DNA of 64,000 nt, taken from Chloroflexaceae bacterium. Its GTDB lineage: Bacteria > Chloroflexota > Chloroflexia > Chloroflexales > Chloroflexaceae. Shown here one piece after another: positions 27,200 to 36,579 of this stretch. The stretch spans positions 1 to 64,000 of the forward strand of contig JANQID010000055.1 of the NCBI GenBank assembly GCA_028282325.1. The letters run 5' to 3'. Position numbers and translations under genes: made by a program. Below the pieces are notes generated by a model. The model was not told where the DNA came from. It saw only the letters and a list, made by a program, of their open reading frames with translations, and made no database searches. Within the stretch, counting starts at the first letter, position 1. Every line of letters starts with the position of its first letter.

Positions 27200-27334
27200 T
27201 TAAAGGTGACGACGATTTCGGCGTTGTACCAGAGGACGTATCATTACCCGTGCGGGGGCTTGTTGGGTTTTGGCAACAATAAAAGCTAGACCAAATGCGA
27301 GCGCTATGAGCACTGTCAACATCGTCAGGGTCAT
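27200..27334 (-). CDS. Possible 44-residue single-helix membrane protein
   Basis: The frame starts ATG at 27334, ten bases after GAAAGGA, and reads MTLTMLTVLIALAFGLAFIV followed by a charged tail with RPLVQRRNRRHL. One membrane helix with positively charged C-terminal residues is a common layout for small membrane proteins. Nothing else supports it. The family is unknown. Confidence 0.35.
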   Translation of the reverse strand: MTLTMLTVLIALAFGLAFIVAKTQQAPARVMIRPLVQRRNRRHL

Positions 27335-27611
27335 AATTGATATCCTTTCTCAGGCTCACGCATCGGCTAAGGTGTTGCGTGATGCGTTCCTATAGTGATT
27401 ATAGTATAGCGATTTTTTGCCGCTACGTCCATAGTTGAAAAGTCCCTTGCAGGTTACAATTTTCACAGCTATTTCGATACTGTGAGTTTGGGACGCGGTC
27501 TGATTTGGCAAATGCTTTGAAGTTGCTGCTGAATACGTCTTGACGTTATGCATCGTCTCCACTACACTACATCTGGCTCGTCATTACTGCTTTCTGATGG
27601 AGGTCTTTCCT

Positions 27612-27866
27612 ATGAAACGACGCCTGCGCCCGGTTGTGGTCATTGCTGTGGCAAGCGCTTTATTGTTTGGATGCGGCGATGCTTCGAATCCCGACCCTGC
27701 TGAGAATTCTCAGCCTCCTGAAACTGTAGTTGCACCCGATCCCGCTGAAGCTGAAGCCTATCCGTTTCCGACTGATCCATCAGCCAATCCCTTCCCGTCT
27801 GATTATCCGGCGCCTGGGTACACTACCGATCAGTCTACAGAGCCTTCCGCGTCTCCTGAACCATAG
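27612..27866 (+). CDS. Small proline-rich lipoprotein
   Basis: 84 residues. The N-terminus MKRRLRPVVVIAVASALLFG is followed by Cys21, a good lipobox with charged start and hydrophobic core. The rest is low-complexity and rich in Pro, Glu, Asp and Ser, with three PFPTD/PFPSD/PAPG-type units. Such short extended lipoproteins are common on the cell surface, but I recognise no family. GGAGG lies about ten bases before the ATG. A frame open from 27540 adds 24 residues that have no signal sequence. It stands alone upstream of the nusA operon. Confidence 0.6.
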   Translation: MKRRLRPVVVIAVASALLFGCGDASNPDPAENSQPPETVVAPDPAEAEAYPFPTDPSANPFPSDYPAPGYTTDQSTEPSASPEP

Positions 27867-27972
27867 GAAATAAGGAAACACGCGTTTTTGCCGTTGGATC
27901 GCCGAACATGATTGTAGGGGAAGGGCTCTATGTAGCGCTGCGCGTGCATAGGCACAGAGAGAGCGTTGGGGT

Positions 27973-28001
27973 TTGCCAAAGCGTTTTGGAAATGCTATAC
28001 T
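27973..28001 (+). promoter_or_regulatory. Sigma-70-type promoter for nusA
   Basis: TTGCCA at 27973-27978 and TATACT at 27996-28001 are separated by 17 bases. Transcription would start about 28008, giving a leader of roughly 110 bases that contains the hairpin at 28072. Confidence 0.65.
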
Positions 28002-28071
28002 AATAGTTGAATAAAGTAACTTCTCGCCGCAGTGATGCTGCTCGTCAGTTCACTTTAATTGTGCGTTTCGT

Positions 28072-28096
28072 GAAAAGTGGGGAATACCCACTTTTC
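28072..28096 (+). promoter_or_regulatory. Leader hairpin upstream of nusA
   Basis: Perfect ten-base arms (GAAAAGTGGG and CCCACTTTTC) flank a five-base loop. In many bacteria a similar hairpin precedes rimP-nusA operons. Here it precedes nusA directly. It may act in antitermination or NusA autoregulation, which is inference. Confidence 0.6.
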
Positions 28097-28119
28097 TTAT
28101 TGTAGGGCAAGCACGAACT

Positions 28120-29490
28120 ATGAAAAGCGATTTCGATGCTGCTATTGCGCAGATTGCCGCTGAGCGGGGAATTCCTAAAGACGCCATCCTCGACGTGATG
28201 AGGAAGGCCTTAGTAACCGCCTATCGGCGACTCCTTGGCAGCAATCCGCCTCCGATGGAAGTGTCGGTTGAGCTGGACATGAAAACTGGCGCGGCTCGGG
28301 TTTTTGCCGAGAAACAGGTTGTAGACGAAGTCTATGATGATCGGTTTGAAGTTGAGCTTGAAATTGCTCAAAAGGTGAAGCCTGACGTGCAAATCGGCGA
28401 GACGGTGATTGTTGAAAGCACGCCTCATGATTTCGGGCGCATAGCGGCGCAGACGGCCAAGCAAGTTGTCTTGCAGGGCATCAAGGAAGTTGAACGCGAA
28501 TACGTCTATAGCGAGTATATGGATCGTGAGGGAGAATTAATCACCGCAACCGTTCAGCGTATGGCGAAGGGCAACGTAATCCTGGAGATCGGCAAGGCAG
28601 AGGCTATTCTGCCGCCCAAAGAGCAAGTTGAGCAGGATCGCTACTATCATGGCCAGCGGCTCAAAGTCTATTTGATGGAAATTCGGCGTGAAGAGCGCGG
28701 CCCGCGTTTGATAGGATCGCGTACCCACAAAAATCTCATTTTACGCCTGTTCGAAATGGAAGTGCCGGAAATCTACAATGGCACCGTGGAACTCAAATCC
28801 ATCGCTCGTGAGCCGGGATTACGTACCAAAGTCGCTGTTGCTGCGCGCCAGGAAGGCATAGATCCGGTTGGCTCGTGCGTTGGCATGCGCGGCATCCGTA
28901 TCCAGAATATCGTTAACGAACTCAACGGCGAGAAGATTGATGTTGTGCAATGGTCGCCTGATCCGAAAGAATTTATTGCCAATGCTCTGTCACCGGCTCA
29001 GGTCGTGGAAGTGTATCTGGATGAAGAGGAACATGCGGCAGTGGTGATTGTTCCCGACAAACAGTTGTCGCTTGCCATCGGCAAGGAAGGGCAAAATGTG
29101 CGCCTGGGAGCAAAACTGACCGGCTGGCGCATTGATATCAAGAGCGCGACAACGTTGCTGGAAGAGGAGCGTGCGGCGGCCGAGGCGCGTGAATTTGCCG
29201 ACGCCGAGGCGATGGCTACCGAGGCTGAGCTTTCCAGTGCCCGGGTCGAAACGCGCAAAGTACGCTCTGATGCGACTGTGGTGTATCAGAACGAGCGTTA
29301 CGGACCGCTCGGCGATGATCTGGTCGGCGAGATGGTACAACTTCGAGCGACATCTCAGAAATTATACATTTACTATCATGATCGCCTGATCGCATCGTAT
29401 ATCCTGCTTGATCGCGACTCGGACGTCGATGCGGCCATTGTTGATGAAGAGAATGAAGGCGGCGATCTCCAGAATGTCGAAGAGGAGTAG
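28120..29490 (+). CDS. nusA: Transcription termination/antitermination factor NusA
   Basis: 456 residues. The N-terminal domain (1-130) binds RNA polymerase. An S1 domain spans about 135-200 ([20 protein letters not shown]). KH1 and KH2 span about 230-350, with the [18 protein letters not shown] and [18 protein letters not shown] signatures. The C-terminus is a short acidic extension, as usual outside the gammaproteobacteria. It opens the ylxR-infB-rbfA operon. The gene that normally precedes it, rimP, is absent: only a leader and an unrelated lipoprotein gene lie upstream. Confidence 0.96.
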   Translation: MKSDFDAAIAQIAAERGIPKDAILDVMRKALVTAYRRLLGSNPPPMEVSVELDMKTGAARVFAEKQVVDEVYDDRFEVELEIAQKVKPDVQIGETVIVESTPHDFGRIAAQTAKQVVLQGIKEVEREYVYSEYMDREGELITATVQRMAKGNVILEIGKAEAILPPKEQVEQDRYYHGQRLKVYLMEIRREERGPRLIGSRTHKNLILRLFEMEVPEIYNGTVELKSIAREPGLRTKVAVAARQEGIDPVGSCVGMRGIRIQNIVNELNGEKIDVVQWSPDPKEFIANALSPAQVVEVYLDEEEHAAVVIVPDKQLSLAIGKEGQNVRLGAKLTGWRIDIKSATTLLEEERAAAEAREFADAEAMATEAELSSARVETRKVRSDATVVYQNERYGPLGDDLVGEMVQLRATSQKLYIYYHDRLIASYILLDRDSDVDAAIVDEENEGGDLQNVEEE

Positions 29491-29556
29491 CATCAATCAG
29501 GTGCGTGATGTGGGCTTTTGGCGATATACCTGGAGATAGGTATTAAGTATTTGACG

Positions 29557-29889
29557 ATGATGAAAAAGCCGCCAAAATCGGGACTGCGCCCAAAACACGT
29601 TCCTCAGCGAACGTGCATAGCTTGCCGCCGTACCGACGCTAAACGCGATCTGGTGCGGCTTGTCCGTACGGCGGATGGGCGTGTCGAGATAGACCCGACG
29701 CGAAAACGCAATGGTCGGGGCGCTTATCTTTGTCATAATCCGGCCTGTTGGGACCAGTCGCTCAAGCGTCATTCTCTAGAACGAGCGCTTCGGATTGATG
29801 CGCTTCGTTCCGATGATCGGGCGGCATTAGAGCAATTTGCACAAAGTCTGGAAGACATAGACATATCTGAGGCAGTCGATCGTTCATAG
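29557..29889 (+). CDS. YlxR/RnpM family RNA-binding protein (DUF448)
   Basis: About 110 residues from the ATG at 29557 (a second ATG follows). The YlxR signature is complete: QRTCIACRRTDAKRDLVRLVR, then KRNGRGAYLC and a C-terminal AL-I helix. In Bacillus subtilis this family is reported to modulate RNase P (RnpM); it binds RNA near the ribosome. The nusA-ylxR-infB order is conserved across many phyla. An upstream TTG at 29518 would lengthen it by 13 non-conserved residues. Ribosome-binding support for the chosen start is weak. Confidence 0.9.
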   Translation: MMKKPPKSGLRPKHVPQRTCIACRRTDAKRDLVRLVRTADGRVEIDPTRKRNGRGAYLCHNPACWDQSLKRHSLERALRIDALRSDDRAALEQFAQSLEDIDISEAVDRS

Positions 29890-30059
29890 CTCGCGTGGAC
29901 AGTGATGGTGCGTCAGTGTTTGGGGGTTGGTCTGCAGTGACATCTCCGACAGGCGTTGCGCGATCCGTGCGAAGTTGTGTAGTACCATAGACGAGGCAAA
30001 GATATGATCGAGAAGTAAGATAGCAGTTTCATTGTGCTGGAGCGGAAAGGGGTTTAGAA

Positions 30060-32156
30060 ATGGCTACAAAAAATAGATCTGCTCGGACAACTAGGCGCGA
30101 ATCCTTTGGCGGCGTACATAGCGGCCGTAGCGGTGGCAGTGACAGTGGCGGCGCGCCCCAACGGAGTCGTGGCAGTGGAAGCAATAGCACGCAGAGTCGT
30201 GGCGGTTTGTCCGATGGATATCCTAATTCCCCATCTGCTCGCGGTAGTGGTCGCGGCGCTGGAGCGCGCGGCGGGGCCGGGTCTGCCCGTGGCGGCTCTG
30301 GCCAGCCGGGGCATCGAACGCGCGATCAGCGTGGCAAAGCGCCCTCTGCTCGTCCGGCGCCGTCGCGTGCGCCTGCTCGTCCGCGTGGCCCGATTGAGCT
30401 GCCAAGCATTATGACGGTGCGCGAGTTCTCAGAGGCGACGGGAATTGGGGCCGCAGAGATACTGAAAGCCCTGCTCAAGGGTGGCGTCATTGCCAATATC
30501 AATCAGCAGATCGATTACGAAACGGCGGCAGTGATCGCGGCGGACTTTAACCTGGAGACGACCGAACACGTTCCTGAAAAATTGGCCAGCCTGGTGGAAA
30601 GCATCGACGAGGTGATGGCGGCGGAGAAGCCGGAGAATTTGCGCCCTCGACCGCCGGTTGTGACAATTATGGGGCACGTTGATCACGGTAAAACCAAGCT
30701 GCTCGACGCGGTACGATCAACGCGCGTCGCGGAAGGCGAGGCCGGCGGCATTACTCAGCATATTGGCGCATATCAAATCGAGGTGCAGAATCGCAAGATC
30801 TCGTTTCTTGATACACCGGGCCACGAAGCTTTCACGGCGATGCGCGCGCGTGGCGCTCAAGCGACCGATATTGTCGTCCTGGTCGTCGCCGCCGACGATG
30901 GTGTGATGCCGCAGACGCTTGAAGCTATCTCGCATGTGCAGGCGGCGCATGTTCCGATGATAGTCGCGATTAACAAGATTGATCTGCCCGCGGCTAACCC
31001 CGATCGAGTTAAGCAACAATTGACGGCAAGCGATGTTATTGTTGAGGATTACGGGGGCACCGTGCCTTGCGTAGAAGTTTCAGCGCGCCAGAAGATCAAT
31101 ATCGACGGCTTATTGGAAATGATCCTGCTTGTGGCCGATCTGGAGGATCTGAAAGCAAATCCCGATGCGCCGGCAGTCGGCACTATTGTCGAAGCTGAAT
31201 TGGATAAGAACCGTGGTTCGGTTGCGACGGTACTGGTTCAGAATGGAACCCTGCGAGCGGAGGATAATGTACTGGTCGGCAGTGTAGCCGGCAAAATCAA
31301 AATCATGTTCGGCGATAGCGGCAAGCGGCTTCGTTTTGCTGAACCATCAACGCCGGTGGAAATTCTGGGTCTGGAGGGCGTTCCCCAGGCTGGCGATATT
31401 CTCCAGGTTGTCGATGATCTTCACATCGCACGAGAGATTGCACTGCAACGCCAGCGACAGTATCGTATGGAGATGATCGCGAGCACGCGTGGACCGAGCC
31501 TGGATGATCTGTTTGACAAGATTCAGCAAGGCCAGGTCAAAGATCTGAATGTGATTTTGAAAGCGGACGTACAGGGGTCAATCGGAGCGATCGAGCACCA
31601 GTTTAATCAGTTAAACGTGAACCAGAGCGAAGTCCAGTTGCGGATTATTCATCGCGGAACGGGAACTATTACCGAGAGCGATGTAAACCTGGCAGTCGCC
31701 AGCCATGCCATTATTATCGGATTTAATGCCCGACCTGATCCGGCTGCGCGACGAGCCGCCGAGCAACAGGGCGTGGATATCCGCTTCTACAATATCATCT
31801 ATCAGCTTACCGATGATATTAAGAAGGCTATGGTCGGTATGCTCGAACCGGAGTATAAAGAAATTACCGAAGGGTATGCCGAGGTTCGCAATACTTTCCG
31901 CCTGCCTTCACGCGAGATAGTGGCCGGGTTGTATGTTTCCGATGGAAAAGTGCAGCGTAACCTGTCGGTTCGGGTGTTGCGCAGCGGTGTGGTGATTTAC
32001 GATGGCAAGATTGGCAGTCTCAAGCGTTTCAAAGACGATGTGCGTGAGGTGCAGGCAGGTTATGAGTGCGGCTTGATTGTCGAAGGATCCAATGATATCG
32101 AAGTGAGTGACACGATGGAGTTCTATCGCACTGAGAAGGTAGAACCGGTGATGTAG
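30060..32156 (+). CDS. infB: Translation initiation factor IF-2
   Basis: A 698-residue GTPase that delivers initiator tRNA to the 30S subunit and promotes subunit joining. Residues 1-115 are a low-complexity region rich in Gly, Arg and Ser with several RGG-like units, followed by a short IF2_N helix domain ([13 protein letters not shown]). The G domain, from about 200, has [27 protein letters not shown] and NKID motifs. Domains II, III and C2 follow at normal length. It lies 170 bases after ylxR, with GGAAAGG before the ATG. The N-terminal region is shorter than in enterobacteria and of unusual composition. Confidence 0.96.
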   Translation: MATKNRSARTTRRESFGGVHSGRSGGSDSGGAPQRSRGSGSNSTQSRGGLSDGYPNSPSARGSGRGAGARGGAGSARGGSGQPGHRTRDQRGKAPSARPAPSRAPARPRGPIELPSIMTVREFSEATGIGAAEILKALLKGGVIANINQQIDYETAAVIAADFNLETTEHVPEKLASLVESIDEVMAAEKPENLRPRPPVVTIMGHVDHGKTKLLDAVRSTRVAEGEAGGITQHIGAYQIEVQNRKISFLDTPGHEAFTAMRARGAQATDIVVLVVAADDGVMPQTLEAISHVQAAHVPMIVAINKIDLPAANPDRVKQQLTASDVIVEDYGGTVPCVEVSARQKINIDGLLEMILLVADLEDLKANPDAPAVGTIVEAELDKNRGSVATVLVQNGTLRAEDNVLVGSVAGKIKIMFGDSGKRLRFAEPSTPVEILGLEGVPQAGDILQVVDDLHIAREIALQRQRQYRMEMIASTRGPSLDDLFDKIQQGQVKDLNVILKADVQGSIGAIEHQFNQLNVNQSEVQLRIIHRGTGTITESDVNLAVASHAIIIGFNARPDPAARRAAEQQGVDIRFYNIIYQLTDDIKKAMVGMLEPEYKEITEGYAEVRNTFRLPSREIVAGLYVSDGKVQRNLSVRVLRSGVVIYDGKIGSLKRFKDDVREVQAGYECGLIVEGSNDIEVSDTMEFYRTEKVEPVM

Positions 32157-32169
32157 CCCCCTGAAGACT

Positions 32170-32203
32170 CAGACCAGCGTCGCTCTTGAGCGGCGCTGGT
32201 CTG
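32170..32203 (+). promoter_or_regulatory. Hairpin between infB and rbfA
   Basis: Arms CAGACCAGCG at 32170-32179 and CGCTGGTCTG at 32194-32203 extend inward with partial pairing. No T-run follows. It is more likely an RNA-processing or attenuating hairpin than a full terminator, since rbfA follows after 28 bases. Confidence 0.5.
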
Positions 32204-32231
32204 GAGAATGTAGCGAAAGCGCAGTCGAGCT

Positions 32232-32609
32232 ATGTCGAAACGAACGCAGCAGATCGCTGACGAAATGCAACGTGTACTGGGCGAGATCATTCAGTATGAA
32301 CTCAAAGACCCGCGCGTTGGTTTTGTTACGGTCACCGGAGTTGAGGTAAGCGCCGATTTGCAGCACGCCAGCGTACATGTTTCTGTGATGGGCGATGAAC
32401 AGGAGCGCGCCGATACAATGGCCGCGCTGCAGCGGGCGAAGGGGTTCTTACGACGGCGCGTGGCTGAGGCGATGAAGCATATGCGCTTTGTCCCTGAGTT
32501 ACATATGAAGATGGACACTTCGTTAGATTATAGTATGCACATCGATGAGGTGTTGCGGGATATTGAGCACGAACGTCAGATAAATCCACCCAAGCTGCCT
32601 GATGAATAA
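32232..32609 (+). CDS. rbfA: Ribosome-binding factor A
   Basis: 125 residues, the usual length. It is a single KH-like domain: [18 protein letters not shown], then [20 protein letters not shown] and a conserved [19 protein letters not shown] segment. It acts in late 30S maturation and cold adaptation. The stop overlaps the start of the downstream methyltransferase gene by eight bases, indicating translational coupling. Confidence 0.94.
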   Translation: MSKRTQQIADEMQRVLGEIIQYELKDPRVGFVTVTGVEVSADLQHASVHVSVMGDEQERADTMAALQRAKGFLRRRVAEAMKHMRFVPELHMKMDTSLDYSMHIDEVLRDIEHERQINPPKLPDE

Positions 32610-33219
32610 CATTGCCTCCGGCCCGGATATGTATTTCAAGAAGCGCATTGCCTATACCAGTAAGGGCGAGCGCTTTCTGTTTGATGTCGGGCATACTATC
32701 TTCTCCTCGTTTCAGATCGATGATGGCACCGACCTTCTCCTGCGAACGATCGCTAGCGAAGCGCCCCTCAAAATCCTGGATCTTGGCTGTGGTTGCGGCG
32801 TTATTGGCATTGTATTAGCGCGGCGCTTTCCGAATGCGCAGGTTACGCTTGTAGATAAAGATCTGCTGGCAGTACGTTATGCGCGTCATAATTGTATGCT
32901 CAACGATGCGCCGAGTACGCAGGTATTGGGAAGCATCGGTCTGGAATCGGCGCCCGAAGAGTCGTACGATCTCATCGTGTCAAACATTCCCGCCAAGATC
33001 GGCGATGCGGCGATTGAGTATGAATTTATTCTCGCGCCGTTTTACCGGCTTGCTCCGGGCGGCGATTTCTGGTTTGTGGTTGTGAGCGGTTTGAATCATC
33101 TGATCCCCAAAGTTGGAACGCGCAACCAGCTCCGTCTCAAAGAAATCAAAAAGCGATCCGGTCATACGGTGTATCATATTTGCAAGCCGCTTGAGGCATC
33201 TGTTGCAGACATAACATAA
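32602..33219 (+). CDS. Class I SAM-dependent methyltransferase (RsmC-like)
   Basis: 205 residues with a Rossmann methyltransferase fold. Motif I is [15 protein letters not shown], the acidic motif II is in [11 protein letters not shown], and the motif IV position reads [19 protein letters not shown] replaces the NPPF/Y motif of RsmC/RlmG-type RNA methyltransferases, so the substrate is uncertain; an adenine or guanine in rRNA or a protein is possible. The first 25 residues include [19 protein letters not shown], as in the small MTS domain family. It sits between rbfA and nrnA within the ribosome-maturation operon, which favours an RNA substrate. Confidence 0.8.
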   Translation: MNNIASGPDMYFKKRIAYTSKGERFLFDVGHTIFSSFQIDDGTDLLLRTIASEAPLKILDLGCGCGVIGIVLARRFPNAQVTLVDKDLLAVRYARHNCMLNDAPSTQVLGSIGLESAPEESYDLIVSNIPAKIGDAAIEYEFILAPFYRLAPGGDFWFVVVSGLNHLIPKVGTRNQLRLKEIKKRSGHTVYHICKPLEASVADIT

Positions 33220-33244
33220 CCGCATAGTTGGAAGCTATACGCCC

Positions 33245-34240
33245 ATGCTTGAAAATGATCCGTCCATAATAGCGCCCAGAATCATCGAGGCGTTGAGCCA
33301 TATTGACAGCGTGCTGATACTCTCCCACATCAACCCTGACGGCGATGCAATTGGCTCGATGCTGGGGTTGTATCATGCCCTGCGCGCACAGGGCAAAACC
33401 GTCTATGCGCTGGCGTCTTCGCAGTTGCCGAACTTCGCGCCTGTGCTGCCGGGCGTTGAGCACGTGCGGGTCTATGATCCCGGTATGGCTCTGCCAGACG
33501 TCGATCTGATCTGGATCGTGGATACGGCGACGCTTGCGCGAACCGGCGCGATCTGCGAAGAGCATGCCACCGCTATTTATGAGCATCCGATCATCATTGT
33601 CGATCATCACGAGACGAACAGCGGCGAGGGGATGCTGAATCTGATCGAGGCTGAGTCCGCTTCGTGCGCCGATCTGTTGTTTCGGCTGCTGCGCGTGATG
33701 GAGTGGCCGATTACTCCCCAGATTGCCACATGCCTGTTCATGGGGCTTGTCACCGATACCCAGAGCTTTCAAACCAGCAGTACCAACCCGCAAGCCCTGC
33801 ACGTCGCCGCGGAACTCTTGCTGGCCGGCGCGGATCATCGCGCGGTGATCAACGCGGTGTACTACGCAACGCCGACCGGTAATGCTCAACTGGTGGGTCT
33901 GGCTCTCGGCGAGTTGCAGCGCGACGGCGATCTCATCTGGACCAGCGTTACCCAGGAGATGCTACGCCAGACCGGCGCGGGCGACGATGCGAGCGATACG
34001 GTTGTGTCGCAGCTTCAACGCGTGGCTGGAATGCGTATCTGCGTCTTGTTCAAGGAGCGAGCCGACGGTACGGTGAAGGTGAGCTTGCGCTCGAAGCCGG
34101 ACGTCAACGTTGCGACTATTGCGGCATCCTGGGGCGGCGGCGGCCACGCTGCCGCTGCCGGTGCGACGATGGAGATGGGGCTTGCGGAAGCTCAGGCGGT
34201 CGTATTGACGTATCTGCGCGAAGTGCTGCAAAACGGTTAA
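33245..34240 (+). CDS. nrnA: DHH-family oligoribonuclease / pAp phosphatase
   Basis: 331 residues. It degrades short oligoribonucleotides and dephosphorylates 3'-phosphoadenosine 5'-phosphate. The metal-binding motifs are SHINPDGDAIGS (motif I), WIVDTA, the DHH motif IIVDHHETNS near residue 120, and a fourth motif in LVTDTQSF. The DHHA1 domain ends with GGGGHAAAAGA. All catalytic residues are present. It lies 25 bases after the methyltransferase gene and 10 bases before truB, the usual context of nrnA. Confidence 0.93.
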   Translation: MLENDPSIIAPRIIEALSHIDSVLILSHINPDGDAIGSMLGLYHALRAQGKTVYALASSQLPNFAPVLPGVEHVRVYDPGMALPDVDLIWIVDTATLARTGAICEEHATAIYEHPIIIVDHHETNSGEGMLNLIEAESASCADLLFRLLRVMEWPITPQIATCLFMGLVTDTQSFQTSSTNPQALHVAAELLLAGADHRAVINAVYYATPTGNAQLVGLALGELQRDGDLIWTSVTQEMLRQTGAGDDASDTVVSQLQRVAGMRICVLFKERADGTVKVSLRSKPDVNVATIAASWGGGGHAAAAGATMEMGLAEAQAVVLTYLREVLQNG

Positions 34241-34250
34241 TGCGCGTATC

Positions 34251-35144
34251 ATGCACGGGTTTCTCAATATCAACAAACCGTCTGGTATGACATCGCACGA
34301 TGTGGTGGCGCGCGTGCGGCGGCTGGCGGGGCGGAAGGCCAAGGTTGGGCACGCCGGCACACTGGATCCTATGGCGACGGGCGTGCTGCCTGTGGCGCTT
34401 GGTCAGGCCACGCGGCTGATCGAGTATCTGGCCGATTCGATCAAGGGCTATCGTGCGCAGGTACGCCTGGGGAAGACGACAACGACGGATGACGCCGAGG
34501 GTGAAATCGTTGAGTGCCGGAGCGTGCCGCCGCTTGCCATCGCAACGATCGAAGCGGCGCTTGAGCCGTTTCGCGGCGAGATTATGCAGACGCCGCCGAT
34601 GTATTCGGCGTTGCATCACCAGGGCAAGCGGCTTTACGAGTTGGCCCGCGCGGGCCAACAGGTTGATATTCCTCCGCGCCCGGTGCTGGTTGAACGCTTG
34701 GAATTAATCGGCGAGGTCGCTGACGATACGATCCAGCTTGACATCCTATGCGGCAAGGGAACGTACATTCGCGCGCTGGCCCGTGATCTGGGCGCGGCGT
34801 TGGGATGCGGCGCGCATCTTGTTGGGCTAGAGCGCACCCGTGTCGGTCCATTTCTGATAGAGCACGCCATTCCGCTTGAGGATTTGATGCGAGCAGGATT
34901 AGTTCCTGAAGACGGGCGATCTGACCGGTCTCCCCTTCTCCCGCTTGAGATCGCCGTGGCGGATTGGCCGATGGTTGTCCTGAGCGAAGCGCAAAGCCGG
35001 CGGGTGTGCAATGGGTTGGGGCTGCGATTACCGGATCTGCCAGGCGACCGTGCGCGCGCTCATAGTCCCGAAGGCGTTTTGATTGCGTTGTTACGGCGGA
35101 CTGAGACTGAGTGGCGCCCCGATAAAGTGATCACGCAATTATAG
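34251..35144 (+). CDS. truB: tRNA pseudouridine-55 synthase
   Basis: 297 residues. It converts U55 to pseudouridine in the T-loop of tRNAs. The catalytic Asp is in GHAGTLDPMATGVLPVALG at about residue 42, preceded by INKPSGMTSHDVVARV and followed by IKGYRAQVRLG. The QTPPMYSALHHQGKRLYELAR and ILCGKGTYIRALARDLG segments are also typical. A short C-terminal PUA-like region follows. It is the last gene of the operon; a hairpin terminator follows 43 bases after the stop. Confidence 0.95.
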   Translation: MHGFLNINKPSGMTSHDVVARVRRLAGRKAKVGHAGTLDPMATGVLPVALGQATRLIEYLADSIKGYRAQVRLGKTTTTDDAEGEIVECRSVPPLAIATIEAALEPFRGEIMQTPPMYSALHHQGKRLYELARAGQQVDIPPRPVLVERLELIGEVADDTIQLDILCGKGTYIRALARDLGAALGCGAHLVGLERTRVGPFLIEHAIPLEDLMRAGLVPEDGRSDRSPLLPLEIAVADWPMVVLSEAQSRRVCNGLGLRLPDLPGDRARAHSPEGVLIALLRRTETEWRPDKVITQL

Positions 35145-35187
35145 GAATAGTGACTCACGCCAGATATGGCTCAAGAGTTGAGATGTC

Positions 35188-35223
35188 AGACCTGCCAGGT
35201 TTCCGAAACCTGGCAGGTCTTTG
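35188..35223. terminator. Hairpin terminator between truB and the convergent CoA-binding gene
   Basis: Perfect 15-base arms surround CCG, followed by TTTG on the plus strand. The arm AGACCTGCCAGGTTT resembles stems seen at 63111-63145 and, more loosely, inside the MITE at 4120. It may serve both strands. Confidence 0.7.
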
Positions 35224-35264
35224 TATAGATCGTATCGAGCGGCGTGTATACGGCGCAGCTTGAT

Positions 35265-35672
35265 TTAGATTATCAGTCTGCGGTGTTCGACTGCGATGCA
35301 GCGATTCATAACGACATGCAGTCCTGCGTTTCGCGCGCGTTCGGCTGCTTCGTGATGTTCAACGCCAAGCTGCATCCACACCGCTTTCGCGCCGATTGCG
35401 ATCGCCTCTTCAATAATTTCCGGGACATGCTCAGAGCGACGGAAGATATCGACAATGTCAATGGGCATATCAATATCTCCTAAGTGAGCGTAGGGCTGTT
35501 CGCCAAGCACCGATCCTTGTAGAGCCGGGTTGACGGGAATGATTCGATAGCCTTTGCGCTGGAGATACCCGGCGACGCCGTACGAATCGCGGTCGGGCTT
35601 GTCGCTTAATCCGACTATAGCGATATTGCGCGCTTGCTGTAAGAGCTCATGTCGCTCCAGTTCTGTTAACAT
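35265..35672 (-). CDS. CoA-binding domain protein (YccU family)
   Basis: 135 residues forming a single Rossmann CoA-binding domain: NIAIVGLSDKPDRDSYGVAGYL, then GYRIIPVNPA, DIVDIFRRSEHVPEIIEEAI and AVWMQLGVEHHEAAERA with the C-terminal VMNRC-AVEHRRL. The family is widespread and its role is unknown; the domain is homologous to the CoA-binding part of succinyl-CoA synthetase. No partner gene is adjacent. It converges on truB. Confidence 0.9.
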   Translation of the reverse strand: MLTELERHELLQQARNIAIVGLSDKPDRDSYGVAGYLQRKGYRIIPVNPALQGSVLGEQPYAHLGDIDMPIDIVDIFRRSEHVPEIIEEAIAIGAKAVWMQLGVEHHEAAERARNAGLHVVMNRCIAVEHRRLII

Positions 35673-35744
35673 AAATGTAACCCCTACATATACTAATCAA
35701 TTCAAGACGCTGTTTTTTGCGTAAAAACTCATTGGGCGTCGTGC

Positions 35745-35857
35745 TATAGCAATCCTATTCAGGTTGTGAAGCCATGGTAGTGCCGCCTTCAGGCGGTTCC
35801 CTTCGCCGCCTGAAGGCGGCACTACGCAATCTTTACGACTGCGGTAGGGTTGCTATA
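35745..35857 (+). repeat. MITE-like repeat, complete copy
   Basis: The terminal inverted repeats are TATAGCAATCCTA at 35745-35757 and TAGGGTTGCTATA at 35845-35857. The inner hairpin at 35777-35825 has 20-base arms starting GTAGTGCCGCCTTCAGGCGG and a 9-base loop. The inner 49 bases are identical to 19-67, in the same orientation, although the flanks are inverted relative to that copy. Confidence 0.85.
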
Positions 35858-35927
35858 TTGCGCTCATCATCCATAGGTATTTTCGTTGCAGCCCTGCGAT
35901 TCGTGTGGAATGACAGAAGAGCCTGAA

Positions 35928-36344
35928 CTAATTGAATGGATGATAAATATTGCGAACGACTCCGATCAGGTAATGCTCAATATCTTGTGCCAGAGAACTC
36001 TCATCAGAATCAAGATTGAGCTGACGCAGTTCTTCAAAGAACCAGCGTACCATGGATGATTGTTGATCGTAGGTGACACCGCTACGAGGCAAAATGTTCG
36101 CAGCCCATTGCAATTCTTGATCCGCAATTTCGGGCATTTCAAATATGAGCATTGCTTGAACAAGCTTGCTCAAGCGTTCCACGGCTACGTGCTTGAGCCG
36201 CGCATTGGGCGAGTACATTTCTTCCAATCGCAGCATTGTGTTGATTTCGGGAAAAGCCTCGAGCAGCCGCGCCGAAACTGGCGCATGCAGTATATCGCTC
36301 TGGGTATTGATGCGGTTGGCAAGGCGCGTAGATAACGATTCCAT
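35928..36344 (-). CDS. Uncharacterised protein
   Basis: 138 residues starting at the ATG at 36344, six bases after GGAG. It is soluble and helical, with no family I recognise: acidic helices containing SARLLEAFPEINTMLRLEE and a C-terminal QDIEHYLIGVVRNIYHPFN segment. It has no signal peptide or membrane span. A frame open from 36389 adds 15 residues (MRHKNVHIHK...) without ribosome-binding support. It stands alone between the MITE copy and gatA, which points the same way 235 bases upstream. Confidence 0.6.
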   Translation of the reverse strand: MESLSTRLANRINTQSDILHAPVSARLLEAFPEINTMLRLEEMYSPNARLKHVAVERLSKLVQAMLIFEMPEIADQELQWAANILPRSGVTYDQQSSMVRWFFEELRQLNLDSDESSLAQDIEHYLIGVVRNIYHPFN

Positions 36345-36579
36345 AGGTGACTCCGGTCGTTTATGTATATGCACGTTTTTGTGTCTCATAGGGTTGAGAT
36401 TCTGTGCGCCGCAATTAATATGGTTATCTTAGATTATAGCATTTTCGTTGCGAGTAAGCATGATTGAACCGTCCATTGGACAATATGCATCCCCGAGCAT
36501 CTGGCGCGCCATAGATTCAGTGCAAAGAGACGCGCACCCGTGAATGCCTTCAGGTGCGCGTTGCGAGCACAATGGCGGC

